DNA of 64,000 nt, taken from the NCBI GenBank assembly GCA_963921195.1, contig OY992538.1:84567904-84631903 (forward strand). The letters are read 5' to 3'. Position numbers and translations under genes: made by a program. Source of the stretch: Pegoplata infirma. Taxonomy: Eukaryota; Arthropoda; Insecta; Diptera; Anthomyiidae. The notes under the pieces are model-generated. The model did no database searches, was not told the DNA's origin, and saw only the letters and a list, made by a program, of their open reading frames with translations. This document shows, one piece after another, positions 1 to 10,532 of the stretch (the stretch's first letter is position 1; the number at the start of each line of letters is the position of its first letter).

Positions 1-42
1 GTTTTTCAAAAAAAAAAAAAATTCGCGAAATTGTTTAAATAT

Positions 43-282
43 TTAAATTACATTCGGTATCAAACTTTGTTCATATTTCTCAGCCAGCAACCAAATTAAA
101 GCATTTAGCATTTTTAGGTTATGTGGAATGTACCAAAATTTTCGAGGTGTCCTTACATTTTCGTTCATAACTTTTAAACCGCAACACCGATATCGCTGCT
201 TAGGATAACTATAAGTAAATATGTTAAGTCTCAGTGATATCTGGTAAATTATTTTGCCATGATCGCAGTATAAAAACAGCAT
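43..282. repeat. Dispersed repeat fragment, shared with 9570-9740 and 12670-12790
   Basis: The stretch with AATGTACCAAAATTTTCGAG and TTCGTTCATAACTTTTAAACC recurs in diverged form at 9570-9740, and as reverse complement near 12670-12790. The frame on the minus strand (79 codons) is not coding: it simply reads through this repeat. The TTTTGCCATGATCG end resembles the part of DINE-like elements that precedes the GGAC microsatellite, so this may be a DINE-like or related fragment. No termini or target duplications are visible. Confidence 0.45.
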
Positions 283-1200
283 TATTTATATTATTATTTA
301 TATTACAAATTGAGCATTAAAAGTTTTTAAAGTGCAAACACTTAAAATATCTAAACAACTGCAAATTTTAAAATTTGTCATAATGGATTTTCAGTCCATT
401 CTATTGTATATACTCAATTAGAAATACAGTGCAACCTCGCTTAACGCAACTAATAGATTAAGGCTGCTGAGAAAACCCAGATGATTGTGAAAATATAGTC
501 ACGTATTCAAAATGGCCAACTCAATTTAATTATGTGGCTTCTTCTATTTTTTGCAGTTTTTGGAGTAGTTTGTTAAGTTTAACTGTTTAATTAAAAAACA
601 AAAACTTTAGTCGTACAGTTTAAATAATTTATTGAGAAAAAAAATTTAAATTACAATGCCTGGTATGCCATAAATTTCCGAAATTTTTGAAATAGATGTA
701 TGTATTAAAAAACAATTAAAACAAATAAAATAAATTAAAAATACAACCTGGACAATGAAAAGAAAATACTGTTTATTTTTGTATTTATATTTTTTGTATT
801 TATATTATTTTTAAATAAAAAAAATTGTACTTCCTTTTTTTTGAAGAAAATTTAAAATTTTTTTAATTTTATGAACCACAAAAATAAAATTTTATAAAAA
901 ATTTATTCTAATAATAATACGTGTTTATTTTTTTTTTAAATTTAATAAAAACGCATTAAATATTCTTTAATTTGCAATTTGATTCATTAATTTATTGCTT
1001 TTGCTTCCAAAGTTACAGCAAAAATTGTGACTCAAGATAAGTTTTTCCAAAAATCGATAAAGTGCCTAGCAGGTTAAAATTTTTTTTTTCCATATTTTTT
1101 TTTTTCAAAATAGTAGTTTTTTGTTGATTAATAAGTATTCATCAATAAAAAATTATAACATTTCAAAATTACGGCATCCCTGAATTAATCCCCATTTTGC
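283..1200. other. AT-rich stretch without genes; possible lone pogo/Tigger-like end near 427
   Basis: This is poly-A/T-rich sequence without a credible reading frame. At 427-450 the sequence TACAGTGCAACCTCGCTTAA resembles the terminal inverted repeat of pogo/Tigger-type transposons (CAGT..AACCTCG..TAA preceded by TA). I could not find a matching opposite end in the window, so at best this is a solo end or truncated copy. The rest shows only homopolymer-rich sequence. Confidence 0.3.
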
Positions 1201-1560
1201 CTATCGTTCAACCCACTGTGCAGCGTAAGCAACCGCCTTGATACCCATTTCGTTAAGTGACTCGAGGATTTCATTTATTACAAGATTCCACAGAAGAGGA
1301 GAGATGACTCCTCCTTGTGGAGTGCCCCTTGTAACTATTTTCCTCGCCTCACCATCCCCTATCTTCGAGTTAATTGCCCTGCTTTTCAGCATGTTGCCCG
1401 TCCATAAGGTAATCTGTGTGTCCGTGCCCGTATTCTGTAGGGCATTAAGAATAGATGATATTTTGACATTGTTACACAGCTGCATACCGTATGCAGCAGT
1501 GTAAGGGAGAGATTTTGTTGGCATACTAACCTGCATACCGGTTGCAGTAAAGTATGGCAG
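1201..1560 (-). pseudogene. Reverse transcriptase fragment of a non-LTR retrotransposon (I/R1-like group), broken at the catalytic motif
   Basis: The minus-strand frame contains RGTPQGGVISPLLWNLVINE, the motif-B region of the reverse transcriptase palm (GTPQGG..SPLLWN), as in the I/R1/LOA-type non-LTR elements of insects. About 25 residues later the frame reaches the expected position of the catalytic YADD box but reads AVAYAAQWVER: both aspartates are missing and the frame stops. The open frame extends upstream of the first Met to about 1560, where LPYFTATGMQ precedes a near duplicate, LPYTAAYGMQ. Endonuclease, fingers and thumb regions are all absent, so this is a dead internal fragment. 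The clade assignment is tentative. Confidence 0.7.
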
Positions 1561-1680
1561 TGAAAATACTAAAAATATTTAAGAAAATGCATGATTTCAA
1601 TTCATATTCATTGCGCCGATTTAAGTGCTCGAAAGAAATGCTCTAAAGTGGGACATTGCGAACAAATATCATGCCATACG

Positions 1681-1732
1681 TAAGCAGGTTTGTAAGCAGA
1701 CAACACAAATCACTCCCTTACAAACCTGCTTA
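1681..1732. repeat. Perfect 16-bp stem hairpin
   Basis: TAAGCAGGTTTGTAAG (1681-1696) is followed 20 nt later by its exact reverse complement (1717-1732). It lies just downstream of the RT fragment and is not part of a recognised element. It could be the end structure of a decayed transposon or a stable RNA/cruciform hairpin. Confidence 0.7.
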
Positions 1733-1923
1733 TAGGCAAGCAGTATTTTTTGGTGGGTACTTAGGCTATGATCGGTAAACAATTTTTTTTAATTTTTTTT
1801 AATTATTAATTAACTTGATTAGTTAATTAACGACTTTGAACCGTTTCGCTTCAAAATTAACTTCGGAAAAACGAATTAGGAACGTTGGGGTCCTTCTCTA
1901 AAAATTTTTTAAAAAAAATTTCT

Positions 1924-2516
1924 CTAACAAGGGAAGTATCTCAGCCCTTATGAACCGATTTGGCTGAAACTTAAAATATATATAAAAGAGACGATTTTAA
2001 GGTTGGGGTGTCTCGGCTTATCGGCCATATCAGTGTTTCAAAATTTCGTTGTCCCCTTATGAAACAATGTGGACCTCCGGAAAAATTTCGATAACTCCCG
2101 AACTAACAGGAATATCCTCTAGAAAAAAATACGTGTCAACTTAAATTTAATAAAGATTATTTCGTATTCATATGGACATCGTAGGTCTATGTCTTCATAT
2201 AAATACAACCCGAAATTTACACATTTTCATGACAAAGGTATTTAACGAAGCCAAACTTTTACAAGGTTATGCCACCGTTGGATAGGCATTAAAAAACCTT
2301 TCTTCTTTTATGTAAACATCATATAGTTTCTTAGAAAGAAATGGCTGAAAAGTCCAAAAAACGATATTTTCGCCATTTTTGACCCACGTTTTAAACCTCT
2401 AAATCCCCGATATGGCCGATAAGCCGAGACACCCCAACCTTAGAATTGTGTCTTTAATATATATTTTACGTTTCATGCAAATCGGTTCATAAGGGTTGAG
2501 ATACTTCCCTTGTTAG
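1924..2516. mobile_element. Foldback-type element with about 110-bp inverted repeats
   Basis: The left arm starts CTAACAAGGGAAGTATCTCA and includes GGTTGGGGTGTCTCGGC near 2002-2018. The right arm (about 2406-2516) is its reverse complement, ending CCCTTGTTAG. The arms are about 110 bp with several mismatches and enclose about 370 bp without a reading frame. No clear target duplication is seen. Probably a non-autonomous DNA element. Confidence 0.6.
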
Positions 2517-2772
2517 TTTTGACTTGAAGGGATTTTAAATGAGGTGTTGCTTTTAATGATACCTATCCACAAAAAAATATTATTCCCATCTGTGACATCT
2601 TTATCGTGTTCTGAATTGTATCAAAAAAACAGAAAAAAAATGCATTTTTACCAATTTTTAAAATTTTATGTATTACACTAGTCTTCTTCTTCTTTATTCC
2701 TCTACTCTTGACAGAGCATAGTGACATAACATACATATATGTATATATACATATACATTTTAGTATTAAATA
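2517..2772. other. Gene-free spacer with pyrimidine and TATA-rich runs
   Basis: Contains a TCTTCTTCTTCTTT run near 2683-2697 and a TATATGTATATATACATATA tract near 2736-2757. No reading frame or element end was recognised. Confidence 0.5.
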
Positions 2773-4709
2773 TCTATATAAATAAAAATCAATTGTCGTT
2801 CGTTGGTAACAGCATCAGTTGAGAACGGCTGGACCGATTTGGACAATTTTTTTTTTGAAATGTTCGTCATAGTCCAACTTAGGTTTTTACGTAAAGAAAA
2901 ATTGACCACGCCCACTTTCACGCCCACTTTTTTCGATTTACCTAAAATCGAAAACGGCTGCACTGATTTGGATAACTTTTTATTTAAATGTTCGTAGTGA
3001 TCCAGTTTAAGTTTTTACTAAAAGAAAATCGACCACGCCCACTTTTGCGCCCACTTTTTTAATTTATATAAGATCTGAGAATGGCTGGAGCGATTTGACT
3101 AATTTTTTTTAAATGAATTTTCATCATATTCCAACTTTTGTTTTTTACGAAAAGAGAAATTAAACACGCCCACTTTGGTAAATTTTTGTTGAAATTGTTC
3201 GTCATAATTCAACTAAGGTTTTTACGGATAGTAAAATTTCCCACGCCCACTTTTTGCAATGTGCAGAAAGAACTGTATCGGCTAGACCGATTTGGTTATA
3301 GTCTGCAAAAGATTTTTAGAAAAGAACAATTGTACACGCCTATTTTTACGCTCACTTTTCCCGATATATATATATTCAATCATGAAATGGCTGGATTAAT
3401 GGTCTAATTTTGTTTTTAATGTTCATCATAGCACAACTAAGGTTTTTCGGAAAGAACAATTTTCCATTTCTACGCCCACTTTTAAAGTTGGTTAAAATCA
3501 AATAAAGTTTTAACGGCAAGAAAAAAATTTGCTCTTTAGAAAAATAATAAAATATAAATTAAAATCAAATGTACATAGTTCGTTCGTAATCGCATCAGTT
3601 GAGAACTGACCGATTTGGAGATTATTTTTTTTAAATGTTCGTCTAAGGTTTTTTTCGAAAAAAAATTAATCACGCATACTTTTACGCCTCCTTTGATCGA
3701 TTTTACTAAACTTTACTTTTTAAATGTTCGTCAAAGTCCAACTTTGGTTTAAGTTGGACTACTTTAATTTCGATATATCTAAAAAAGAAGAACGAAAGGG
3801 CCGATTTGGCTATTAGTAGTATTTGTTGACGTTCGTGATAGTACAACTAAGGTTTTTACGGAAATAAAAATTGTCCACTCCCACTTTTTTCAATACATCT
3901 AAAATTGGAGAACAACTGGCCTGATTTTGTAAATTTTTTTCTTTAATGATCAATATAGTCCAAGTAAGGATTTTACGGAAATACTTATAGTCCTCCCCCA
4001 CTTCAAAGCCAACATTTTTCAATATGCTTAAAATTGGAAACACTTGAGAATGCCTGGACCGATTTGGCAAATTTTTTTATTTTAAATGTTCGTAATAGTC
4101 CATGTAATTGTTCGGAAAGATAGATTTTCGTCGCCAACATTTTTCGATATATCTAAAATTAATTTTTACTATAATTCAATCTATTAAAAAAAATATTTCT
4201 TATTAGATTCCGCTTAAACTTGATACAAATGATTTCAAATCCTTGGGTATTGTTAACATATCTACAAGTTTAACTTACCACGCAAATTTCAATGCCCACT
4301 TTTATCTAATTATGTCAATTACTTTAGTTTTTAAGGAAATATAAATGAGAAAAGTGCCCCGGAAAAGTGGAAAATTCGGGAAAACTATAAAGGTTTGTTT
4401 GAACTCAAGACAATATCGCACGATAAGAACGAAGAACATGCGTAATTTATTTTTTTGTTGTACGTAATGATACTAAAGAAGTTTTAAATTTGAACAGTTC
4501 GCAAAGTCGAAGATATGGTAATTTTTTTTAGTTCCTAAAATAAAATTTGAAGATGATTATCTGCCTAATCGGGTCTTTAAAACCACGCCCACAAATTTTT
4601 CTATGTTAAGAAATTCATTACTTTTTTTGCAGGGCTATATATTTTAAGCGAGACGAAATATAATACTTATCTTATTGTATGGGCCAGCAACGCGGACCGG
4701 GCCAGCTAG
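2773..4709 (+). mobile_element. Non-autonomous Helitron made of degenerate tandem units
   Basis: The element starts TCTATATAAATAAAAATC directly after an A (2772) and ends GGGCCAGCTAG directly before a T (4710). This fits the Helitron rules of a 5' TC, a 3' CTRR and insertion between A and T without target duplication. Just upstream of CTAG, the GC-rich stretch 4681-4705 (GGGCC...GGGCC) is in the right place for the terminal hairpin, although the stem is imperfect. The interior is about a dozen degenerate units of roughly 110-130 bp, each with a version of GACCGATTTGG, ATGTTCGTCATAGTCCAAC, AAGGTTTTTACGGAAA and CCACGCCCACTTTT. There is no Rep/helicase frame, so it would need enzymes in trans. 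Confidence 0.6.
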
Positions 4710-4781
4710 TAAAAAAAATAAAATTCATTATAAAGATTTTTTAATGTTAAAATAGATTATGATTAAAACTTCGACACACTG

Positions 4782-6263
4782 CTAAATATTAGTTAGACTG
4801 CTAGTTGTTCTCCATTGTTGTCTATTATTTGCCATGTGTAGCGCCTCATTTAAAGTTGCCCCAATGAGCGGTTTCAGTTGATCTGACCATCTTGTTGGCG
4901 ATCTTCCTCTTCTTCTGGTTCCTTCTACTTTGCCGTCAACAATTAATCGCTCCATGGTACCCTCTCTTCTAGCAATATGCCCGAAGTATTTTAAATATGA
5001 CCTGCTAATACGTTTCATTAATCGATCAGTTACATTTAGTTCTTCCAAGATTGAAACATTTGTACGAAACTCAGTCCAGGAAACCCTTAAAATTCTTCTG
5101 TACACCCAGAGTTCAAAGCTTTCGATTCTTCTTCTGTCATCCTGCCTAATTGTCCATGTTTCGGCGGCGTATGTTGCAATTGGAAATATTAAACTATCTA
5201 CTAGACGAAGCTTGGTTTTTTTCGATATACTTCTGTCTTTCCATAATTTGCTAAGTTTAGTTGTAGCTGATCTGGCTAAGCAAATACGTCTTCGGATTTC
5301 TGGAGAGCAATCACCATCGTTGCGTATTATTGATCCCAAATAGTTAAAACTGTTGACAACATCAAAGCCAGCTAAAGTGGTTATTTCGGGATGATTGTTG
5401 TGAAGTCGATCTATAATCATAACTTTAGTTTTCGGTCTATTTATTTGAAGGCCATATCTGTTGCTGCTTATATGAAGCCTCTTCATAATATCCTCAAGTT
5501 CTTCAGGACAAGAAGCTATTATAAGCATATCATCTGCGTATCTAAGGTTGTTTATTTTTCGGCCACCAATAGCAATACCTCCCTCCCACTCCTCTAATAC
5601 CTCACGCATGATTATTTCCGTATATGCGTTAAACAATGTAGGTGATAAGATACAGCCCTGTCTGGTACCAGACTTGGTTATGAACTGATCCGATGTTATG
5701 TAGTTGACTTTCACTGCGGCGGTGTTATGTTTGTACAATTCATAGATAATCCGTACTAGATGAGTTGGCACAGCTAGTCTCATTAAAACGTCCCAAAGAA
5801 GGTTCCAGTCCACAGAATCAAATGCTTTTGTATAGTCCACAAAGCAGAAGTAGGCAGGTACGTTGAATTCTCTCACTTTTTCTATCATTTGCCGTACATT
5901 TAAAATTTGCTCTCTTGTGCCTTTGCCGGGCACAAAGCCACTTTGCTCTTCGGCTATCTCTGGCATAATGAACGGCTTAAGACGATTATGTATGATGTGC
6001 AACATAATTTTGCTCATGTGTGGTATTAGCGCTACAGTTCTGTAGTTAGCACAATCCATGGGAGATCCTTTTTTGTAAATTGGAATAAATATAGAGTGAA
6101 CCCAATCTTCGGGCCATGTCATAGAATTCCATATTTGGTTGCATAAACTCTGGATCGGTTGAAAAGCTATTTCTCCCATAGCTTTGATGGTTTCAGCTGT
6201 GATCATATCAACTCCAGGTGATTTGTTGTTCCTTAGTCTGGAAATCGCCATTTCACTAGTCAC
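4782..6263 (-). CDS. Reverse transcriptase of an RTE-clade non-LTR retrotransposon, 5'-truncated
   Basis: This is a 493-codon uninterrupted frame with a complete reverse transcriptase domain. In order it has NNKSPGVDMITAETIKA (about 12-28), FIPIYKKG..DCANYRTVALI (about 60-82), QSGFVPGKGTREQI (about 107-120), motif A FVDYTKAFDSVDW (about 141-153), motif B SGTRQGCILSPTLFN (about 198-212), motif C NNLRYADDMLIIA with the catalytic DD (about 239-251), then GLQINRPKTKVMII. After the thumb comes the RTE-type C-terminus (NYLGSII..DGDCSPEI, FELWVYRRILRVSWTEFRTN, GRSPTRW). The apurinic-like endonuclease expected upstream is missing: before the first Met (on the minus strand) the sequence is a stop and a poly-T run. 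So this is a typical 5'-truncated LINE copy. The lack of stops suggests recent insertion. It lies 72 bp beyond the Helitron end, with no clear tail or target duplication. Confidence 0.88.
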   Translation of the reverse strand: MTSEMAISRLRNNKSPGVDMITAETIKAMGEIAFQPIQSLCNQIWNSMTWPEDWVHSIFIPIYKKGSPMDCANYRTVALIPHMSKIMLHIIHNRLKPFIMPEIAEEQSGFVPGKGTREQILNVRQMIEKVREFNVPAYFCFVDYTKAFDSVDWNLLWDVLMRLAVPTHLVRIIYELYKHNTAAVKVNYITSDQFITKSGTRQGCILSPTLFNAYTEIIMREVLEEWEGGIAIGGRKINNLRYADDMLIIASCPEELEDIMKRLHISSNRYGLQINRPKTKVMIIDRLHNNHPEITTLAGFDVVNSFNYLGSIIRNDGDCSPEIRRRICLARSATTKLSKLWKDRSISKKTKLRLVDSLIFPIATYAAETWTIRQDDRRRIESFELWVYRRILRVSWTEFRTNVSILEELNVTDRLMKRISRSYLKYFGHIARREGTMERLIVDGKVEGTRRRGRSPTRWSDQLKPLIGATLNEALHMANNRQQWRTTSSLTNI

Positions 6264-7218
6264 ACTAGTCTACAATTAAAAAAAAAAAAAATCCACGACA
6301 AGATTCACGACATTTATGTAAAATCTTACGCTGAATCCGAAAATCCACTCGAAAATTTTTAAAGTGGAACAGTTTTCGAGATATTGCCAACTTTTAAAAT
6401 TTTCGCCTTTTTAAAAAAGGGGTTTTTGCTTAAACTAAAATATCTCCGAAACAAATTGATCGATTTCATTGTTTTTGGTTTTGGATTAAAGGTAATTTAA
6501 TGATCTATCAACCCTACATACAATATTTTTTTAGATTCAGATCAGATTATCACATGAGAAGCTATTAATCGATATATCGACAATGTTCATTTGGTACTTT
6601 TAATGTATCCTGATATAACGATTCTACTACTTGAAATTTAAAAAGTGGTAAAAAAAAAACATTCAGCTAAACGTACTTTTTAGAAAATCTGTAATCGGGG
6701 TAAAAATTTGAACTTTTGGTACTTTTTTTTTTATTTCCTGAAAAAACAGAAATGTAAAATCCTTCGGCGAAAAAATATTTTGGAAAATGTACTTTTTGAA
6801 AATTTCATTTCTAAAGGCGGAAAAAGGGGTAAAAAATTTATATTTGGTAGTTTTTATATGCCCTGAAATAATGATTCTCGATAGTTGAAATTTTTCCTTC
6901 ACTGAAAAAAAAAACATTTTCGAAAAAGTACTTTTCAAAACTTAAAGTGAACTTTATTTGGTCTCAATCCAAATACATTAAGTCTCCTTAAATTGGTTGG
7001 ACAGTGTAATAACTTATATATAAACATTTGTAATGTTACTCATGAACTTTCAATTATCCTTTTGTCTAAATCTAATGGAAAATATGCATGCATCGGAAGT
7101 GTTTAAATATGTCAAATATTGCAAATTTGATATGTACATTTAATATCAAGTGTATATTAAAAACAAACATTTAACATCTTTTATAAGGATGAAGATGATG
7201 ATGATGATACTGAACATA
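6264..7218. repeat. Gene-free region with a fragment of the 28.8-kb Helitron family
   Basis: From about 6590 to 6960 the sequence repeats the GGTACTTTTTAT / CCTGAAATAATGATT / CATTTTCGAAAAAGTAC vocabulary that fills the Helitron at 28810-31390, but no Helitron end is present here. The flanking parts (6300-6590, 6960-7218) are AT-rich, with a (GAT)n-like run near 7187-7209. I see no reading frame worth calling. Confidence 0.5.
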
Positions 7219-7223
7219 CATAT

Positions 7224-8309
7224 AGGCATTCCAAACCAAATGTCCAGCGAAAAAAAACACGTGTACCATAAACTTCTGAATAGCTTGTATGGATAGCCCT
7301 ATATGGAACTTAGAAAATTTGCGTTTTCGGTTTTTCAATTTTTCAAAAACTGGGCTTAGGAGGCGTGGTCAAATATTGGAAAAATGGTCAAATTTGTGGC
7401 GAGTTGCCTTGATTAAATATTTATCACATTAAAACGGAATGCACCACAATCTTAAAAATTTACATACTTATATAGTTTCGTATGGGCTATCGAATAAATT
7501 TTTTTTCCTTGAAAAATTTTCAGAACCCGTTCTGAAATTTTCCATTTTTTAAAAAAGTCAATTTATCAAAAATCCGGCCACTTCTTTTTTTCTTTTTTTT
7601 TAATTTTTTTTTTAAAGTTTAGATGTTTGTCCATCCACACAAAAAATAATCAGAAATGTATTTTTCGTTTTTTTCGAGAAAATCGCATTTGAATTTTAAA
7701 TTTCATAACAATTTTGTAATTTGCTTGTATTTTCTTGTTTTAACGTTGCGAATGAGTAATATTAATTGCATGAATATTACTCATTCGACACGTTAAAACA
7801 AGAAAATACAAGCAAATTACAAACTTGTTATGAAATTTAAAATTCAAATGCGATTTTCTCGAAAAAAACCAAAAATACATTTCTGATTTTTTTTGTGTGG
7901 ATGGACAAACATCTAAACTTTAAAAAAAAAAAGAGAAAAAAGAGAAAAAAAGTGGCCGGATTTTTGATAAATTGACTTTTTTAACAAATGGAAAATTTCA
8001 GAACGGGTTCTGAAAATTTTCTAAAGAAAAAAATTTTATTCGATAGCCCATACAAAACTATATAAGAATGTAAATTTTTAAGATTGTGGTGCATTCCGTT
8101 TTAATGTGATAAATATTTAATCAAGGCAACTCGCCTCAAATTTGACCATTTTTCCAATATTTGACCATGCCTTCTAAGCCCAGTTTTTGAAAATTAGAAA
8201 AACCAAAAACGAAATTTTCTTCGTTCCATATAGGGCTATCCAAACAACCTATTCAGAAATTTACGGGACATATGTTTTTCTGTAGCGGGACATTTGGTGT
8301 GGAATGCCT
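7224..8309. mobile_element. Near-perfect 1.09-kb palindromic (foldback) element, copy 1
   Basis: The left arm begins AGGCATTCCAAACCAAATGT and runs about 545 bp to a centre near 7772 (GAATGAGTAATATT / AATATTACTCATTC). The right arm then repeats everything in reverse complement, ending GGAATGCCT. Almost no loop separates the arms. CATAT flanks both sides (7219-7223, 8310-8314), a candidate 5-bp target duplication. No coding frame. A second copy begins at 63401 and is cut by the window end. Divergence between arms is low (scattered substitutions and homopolymer length), so the structure is young or kept similar by conversion. Confidence 0.85.
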
Positions 8310-8314
8310 CATAT

Positions 8315-8741
8315 GAATAGTAAAAGCAGAAACTAAATTTGAACTGATATGTTATCTGTTAATGTACTTTGGAAATTCTGTACTGCTATATCGGATTTTT
8401 TAACACTAAAACAAATATTCTATGCTAACCACTATAATCCGACATGAAAGGTCTTGGACCTTTCCATCTGTCTGTTGAAAACCTGAAACTTTTGAAGGAC
8501 AAGCAAATAACTTAAGATGCTTGCCATTTAAATTTTTTATAGCCCCAGTTGGTTAAATTCGCGCCAAGGAAACTGACCTCTGAAAAACTTGGAAAAAATT
8601 ACTCCGATTCGGTGGAAAAGTAATTATGGGGGAAAAATTGTAAAAAAAAATCTTTGATGAAAAAGAATTTTGATAAAAAAAAAATATATTTGATGAAAAC
8701 AAAAATTTATGCAAAAAAATATTTTTGATAAAACAAAGTTA
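8315..8741. other. Gene-free AT-rich spacer
   Basis: Contains GATGAAAAAGAATTTTGAT / GATAAAAAAAAA-type simple runs near 8655-8735 and a short DINE-like phrase (CTGTCTGTTGAAAACCTGAAAC) near 8468-8490. Nothing else recognised. Confidence 0.4.
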
Positions 8742-9564
8742 CACTCAAAAAAAAAACTGTAATGTTAGCAAAAAAAGCTTGTAAACCTACAAGAAAATTT
8801 GCTGATTTTGAACCCACAATTTTTTTGGTAAAGTTAGCAAAAATGTTTTGCCAAAAGTTAGTTAACTGATTTTTTTTTATTTGAACTTAGTTCATACACA
8901 TTTGAGGACCCCATTGGGTTTGGACCCAATAGGTCCAGACCCCGATGGGCCTATACCTAGTTGGGTTCCTTAAAAATCGTCATTTATAGTTTTTGATCCA
9001 AAATTTGTGTCCTTTTCGCTCTACCCTGCTTAGTTTTTGAGATACGTGATTTTAGGGGACTACCGGGGTTTTGAGAATTACAAAACTCTATAACTTCAAA
9101 AATATTACTCGGAGAGCTTTTGATTATTTTTTGTTGTGTCGGCAATATTTACCGAGATATGAGCATTTTAAAATTTTCGGGAATTCTAACTTTTTTAGAT
9201 CCAAAGTTAGGACCCATTAGGGTCCACACATGTGAAGAGGATCGGCGATACTATGGAGAGCCCGAGAACCAAAAATGGCTTAGTTTCCGAGATAGCGTCA
9301 TTTTAAGTTTTCTGAAAATAAAAAAAAATTTACCATTTATTTTTGCTAATATTAGCAAAAAAGCTTCTAAAAATTTGGTCAACTTAATTTTAAATTTAGC
9401 AAAAAAAATTAGTTCAAATTTTGTTTAAAATTGCTAATGAGCTAAATGAAGTTTACAAGATATTTTTGCTAACATGCTAATCTCAACTAAAAATTTGCTA
9501 AAAGTTAGCTAACCATTATTAGCAAAAACAAATTAGTAAATCTACTAATGTATTATTTTGAGTG
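8742..9564. mobile_element. CAC-ended non-autonomous DNA element with TA target duplication
   Basis: Begins CACTCAAAAAAAAAACTGTA right after TA (8740-8741) and ends TTTTGAGTG right before TA (9565-9566). Subterminal sequence is rich in TTAGCAAAAA / TTTTTGCTAA in opposite orientation at the two ends. The middle (about 8900-9330) is a different, GC-richer block with GGACCCCATTGGG and GACCCCGATGGGCC that may itself be an insertion. A 102-codon frame at 9120-9428 crosses this boundary and is not a gene. Termini resemble those at 10533-11112, 41779-41939, 45398-45724 and 46107-47035. Confidence 0.65.
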
Positions 9565-9569
9565 TACAT

Positions 9570-9840
9570 TCCAATGCATCAAAATTTTCAAAGTGTTCTT
9601 ACTTTTGCGTTCATAATTTTTGAACCGCTCAAGCGATATCTCTCGAATGTGATACCAAAGTTTTTAAACCAACAACAAGTAACTCTATTAAGTATCAGGT
9701 ATAACTATGTTATATTTTGGCCGTGATCGACATTTCAACAGACAGACGAACGACGCTAGACTGTCTTCGAATCGATCACTGATCAATAACACTCTTCAAC
9801 ACGATTTTGTATCTTGTATGGGACCAAAAAAATAAAAGTA
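9570..9840 (+). repeat. DINE-like fragment
   Basis: Contains TTCATAATTTTTGAACCGCT, TTTTGGCCGTGATCGACATT, then ACAGACAGACGAACGACGCTAGA and CGAATCGATCACTGATCAAT, which is the order seen in DINE-1/HINE-like elements elsewhere in this window (26215-26275, 34010-34070). It lacks the GGAGGGTATAAAAA terminus, so it is truncated. Confidence 0.55.
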
Positions 9841-10532
9841 AAGCTTTTGAAAACTAAGCTCGAGTTCTTATTTTATGGCCCACTGAAATTTCAAAATTTT
9901 TATGGTTCTGAAGTAGTTGTAAATTCCTATAATTTTCAAAAACCATAATATTTTTATGATCGGGAAAATACCTGATGCGGTAAAAAGCATAATGTAGAAT
10001 TTATGTACATATCACAAGATTTATGATGCAAAATAAAAAGATTTTAAAACGATTTGTTTGAGTGTATTAGTGTAAAATAATTTATATAATTTATATTTGT
10101 TATCTTTAGGCATTCATATATCATATTAAATCATATTTTGTCATTGTATGGTATTACACACATGCAAACACATATAACTATAAACAGTAATGTACTCTGT
10201 CTCATTTAATTTTTGTTAATAATAATGAAAGCCTTAAAGTAAAATAACAGACATTTGCACAAAAAATAACACACAGACTACAAACGTAAATGTGTGCATT
10301 TAGGGCGGGTCGATTTGTATGGATCGAAAAAAACTGAAAAATCGTATAGCAAAAACAAAATCTACAAGAAATTCTAAGAAACTTTTCCAAAGAAACCATT
10401 GGTCTAAAATCAAACCCTATACCGCGCCTAACGACATGAAAATCCGTCTGTCTTTCTGTCTGTGTGAAACACGCTAACTTTCAAATGTTAGCAGATGAAT
10501 GAAAAATATATACGACAAGCTGCTGAAACATG

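Noticed and set aside
427..450. Complete pogo/Tigger element
   Set aside because: Only one terminus-like sequence is present; no inverted partner or transposase was found in the window.
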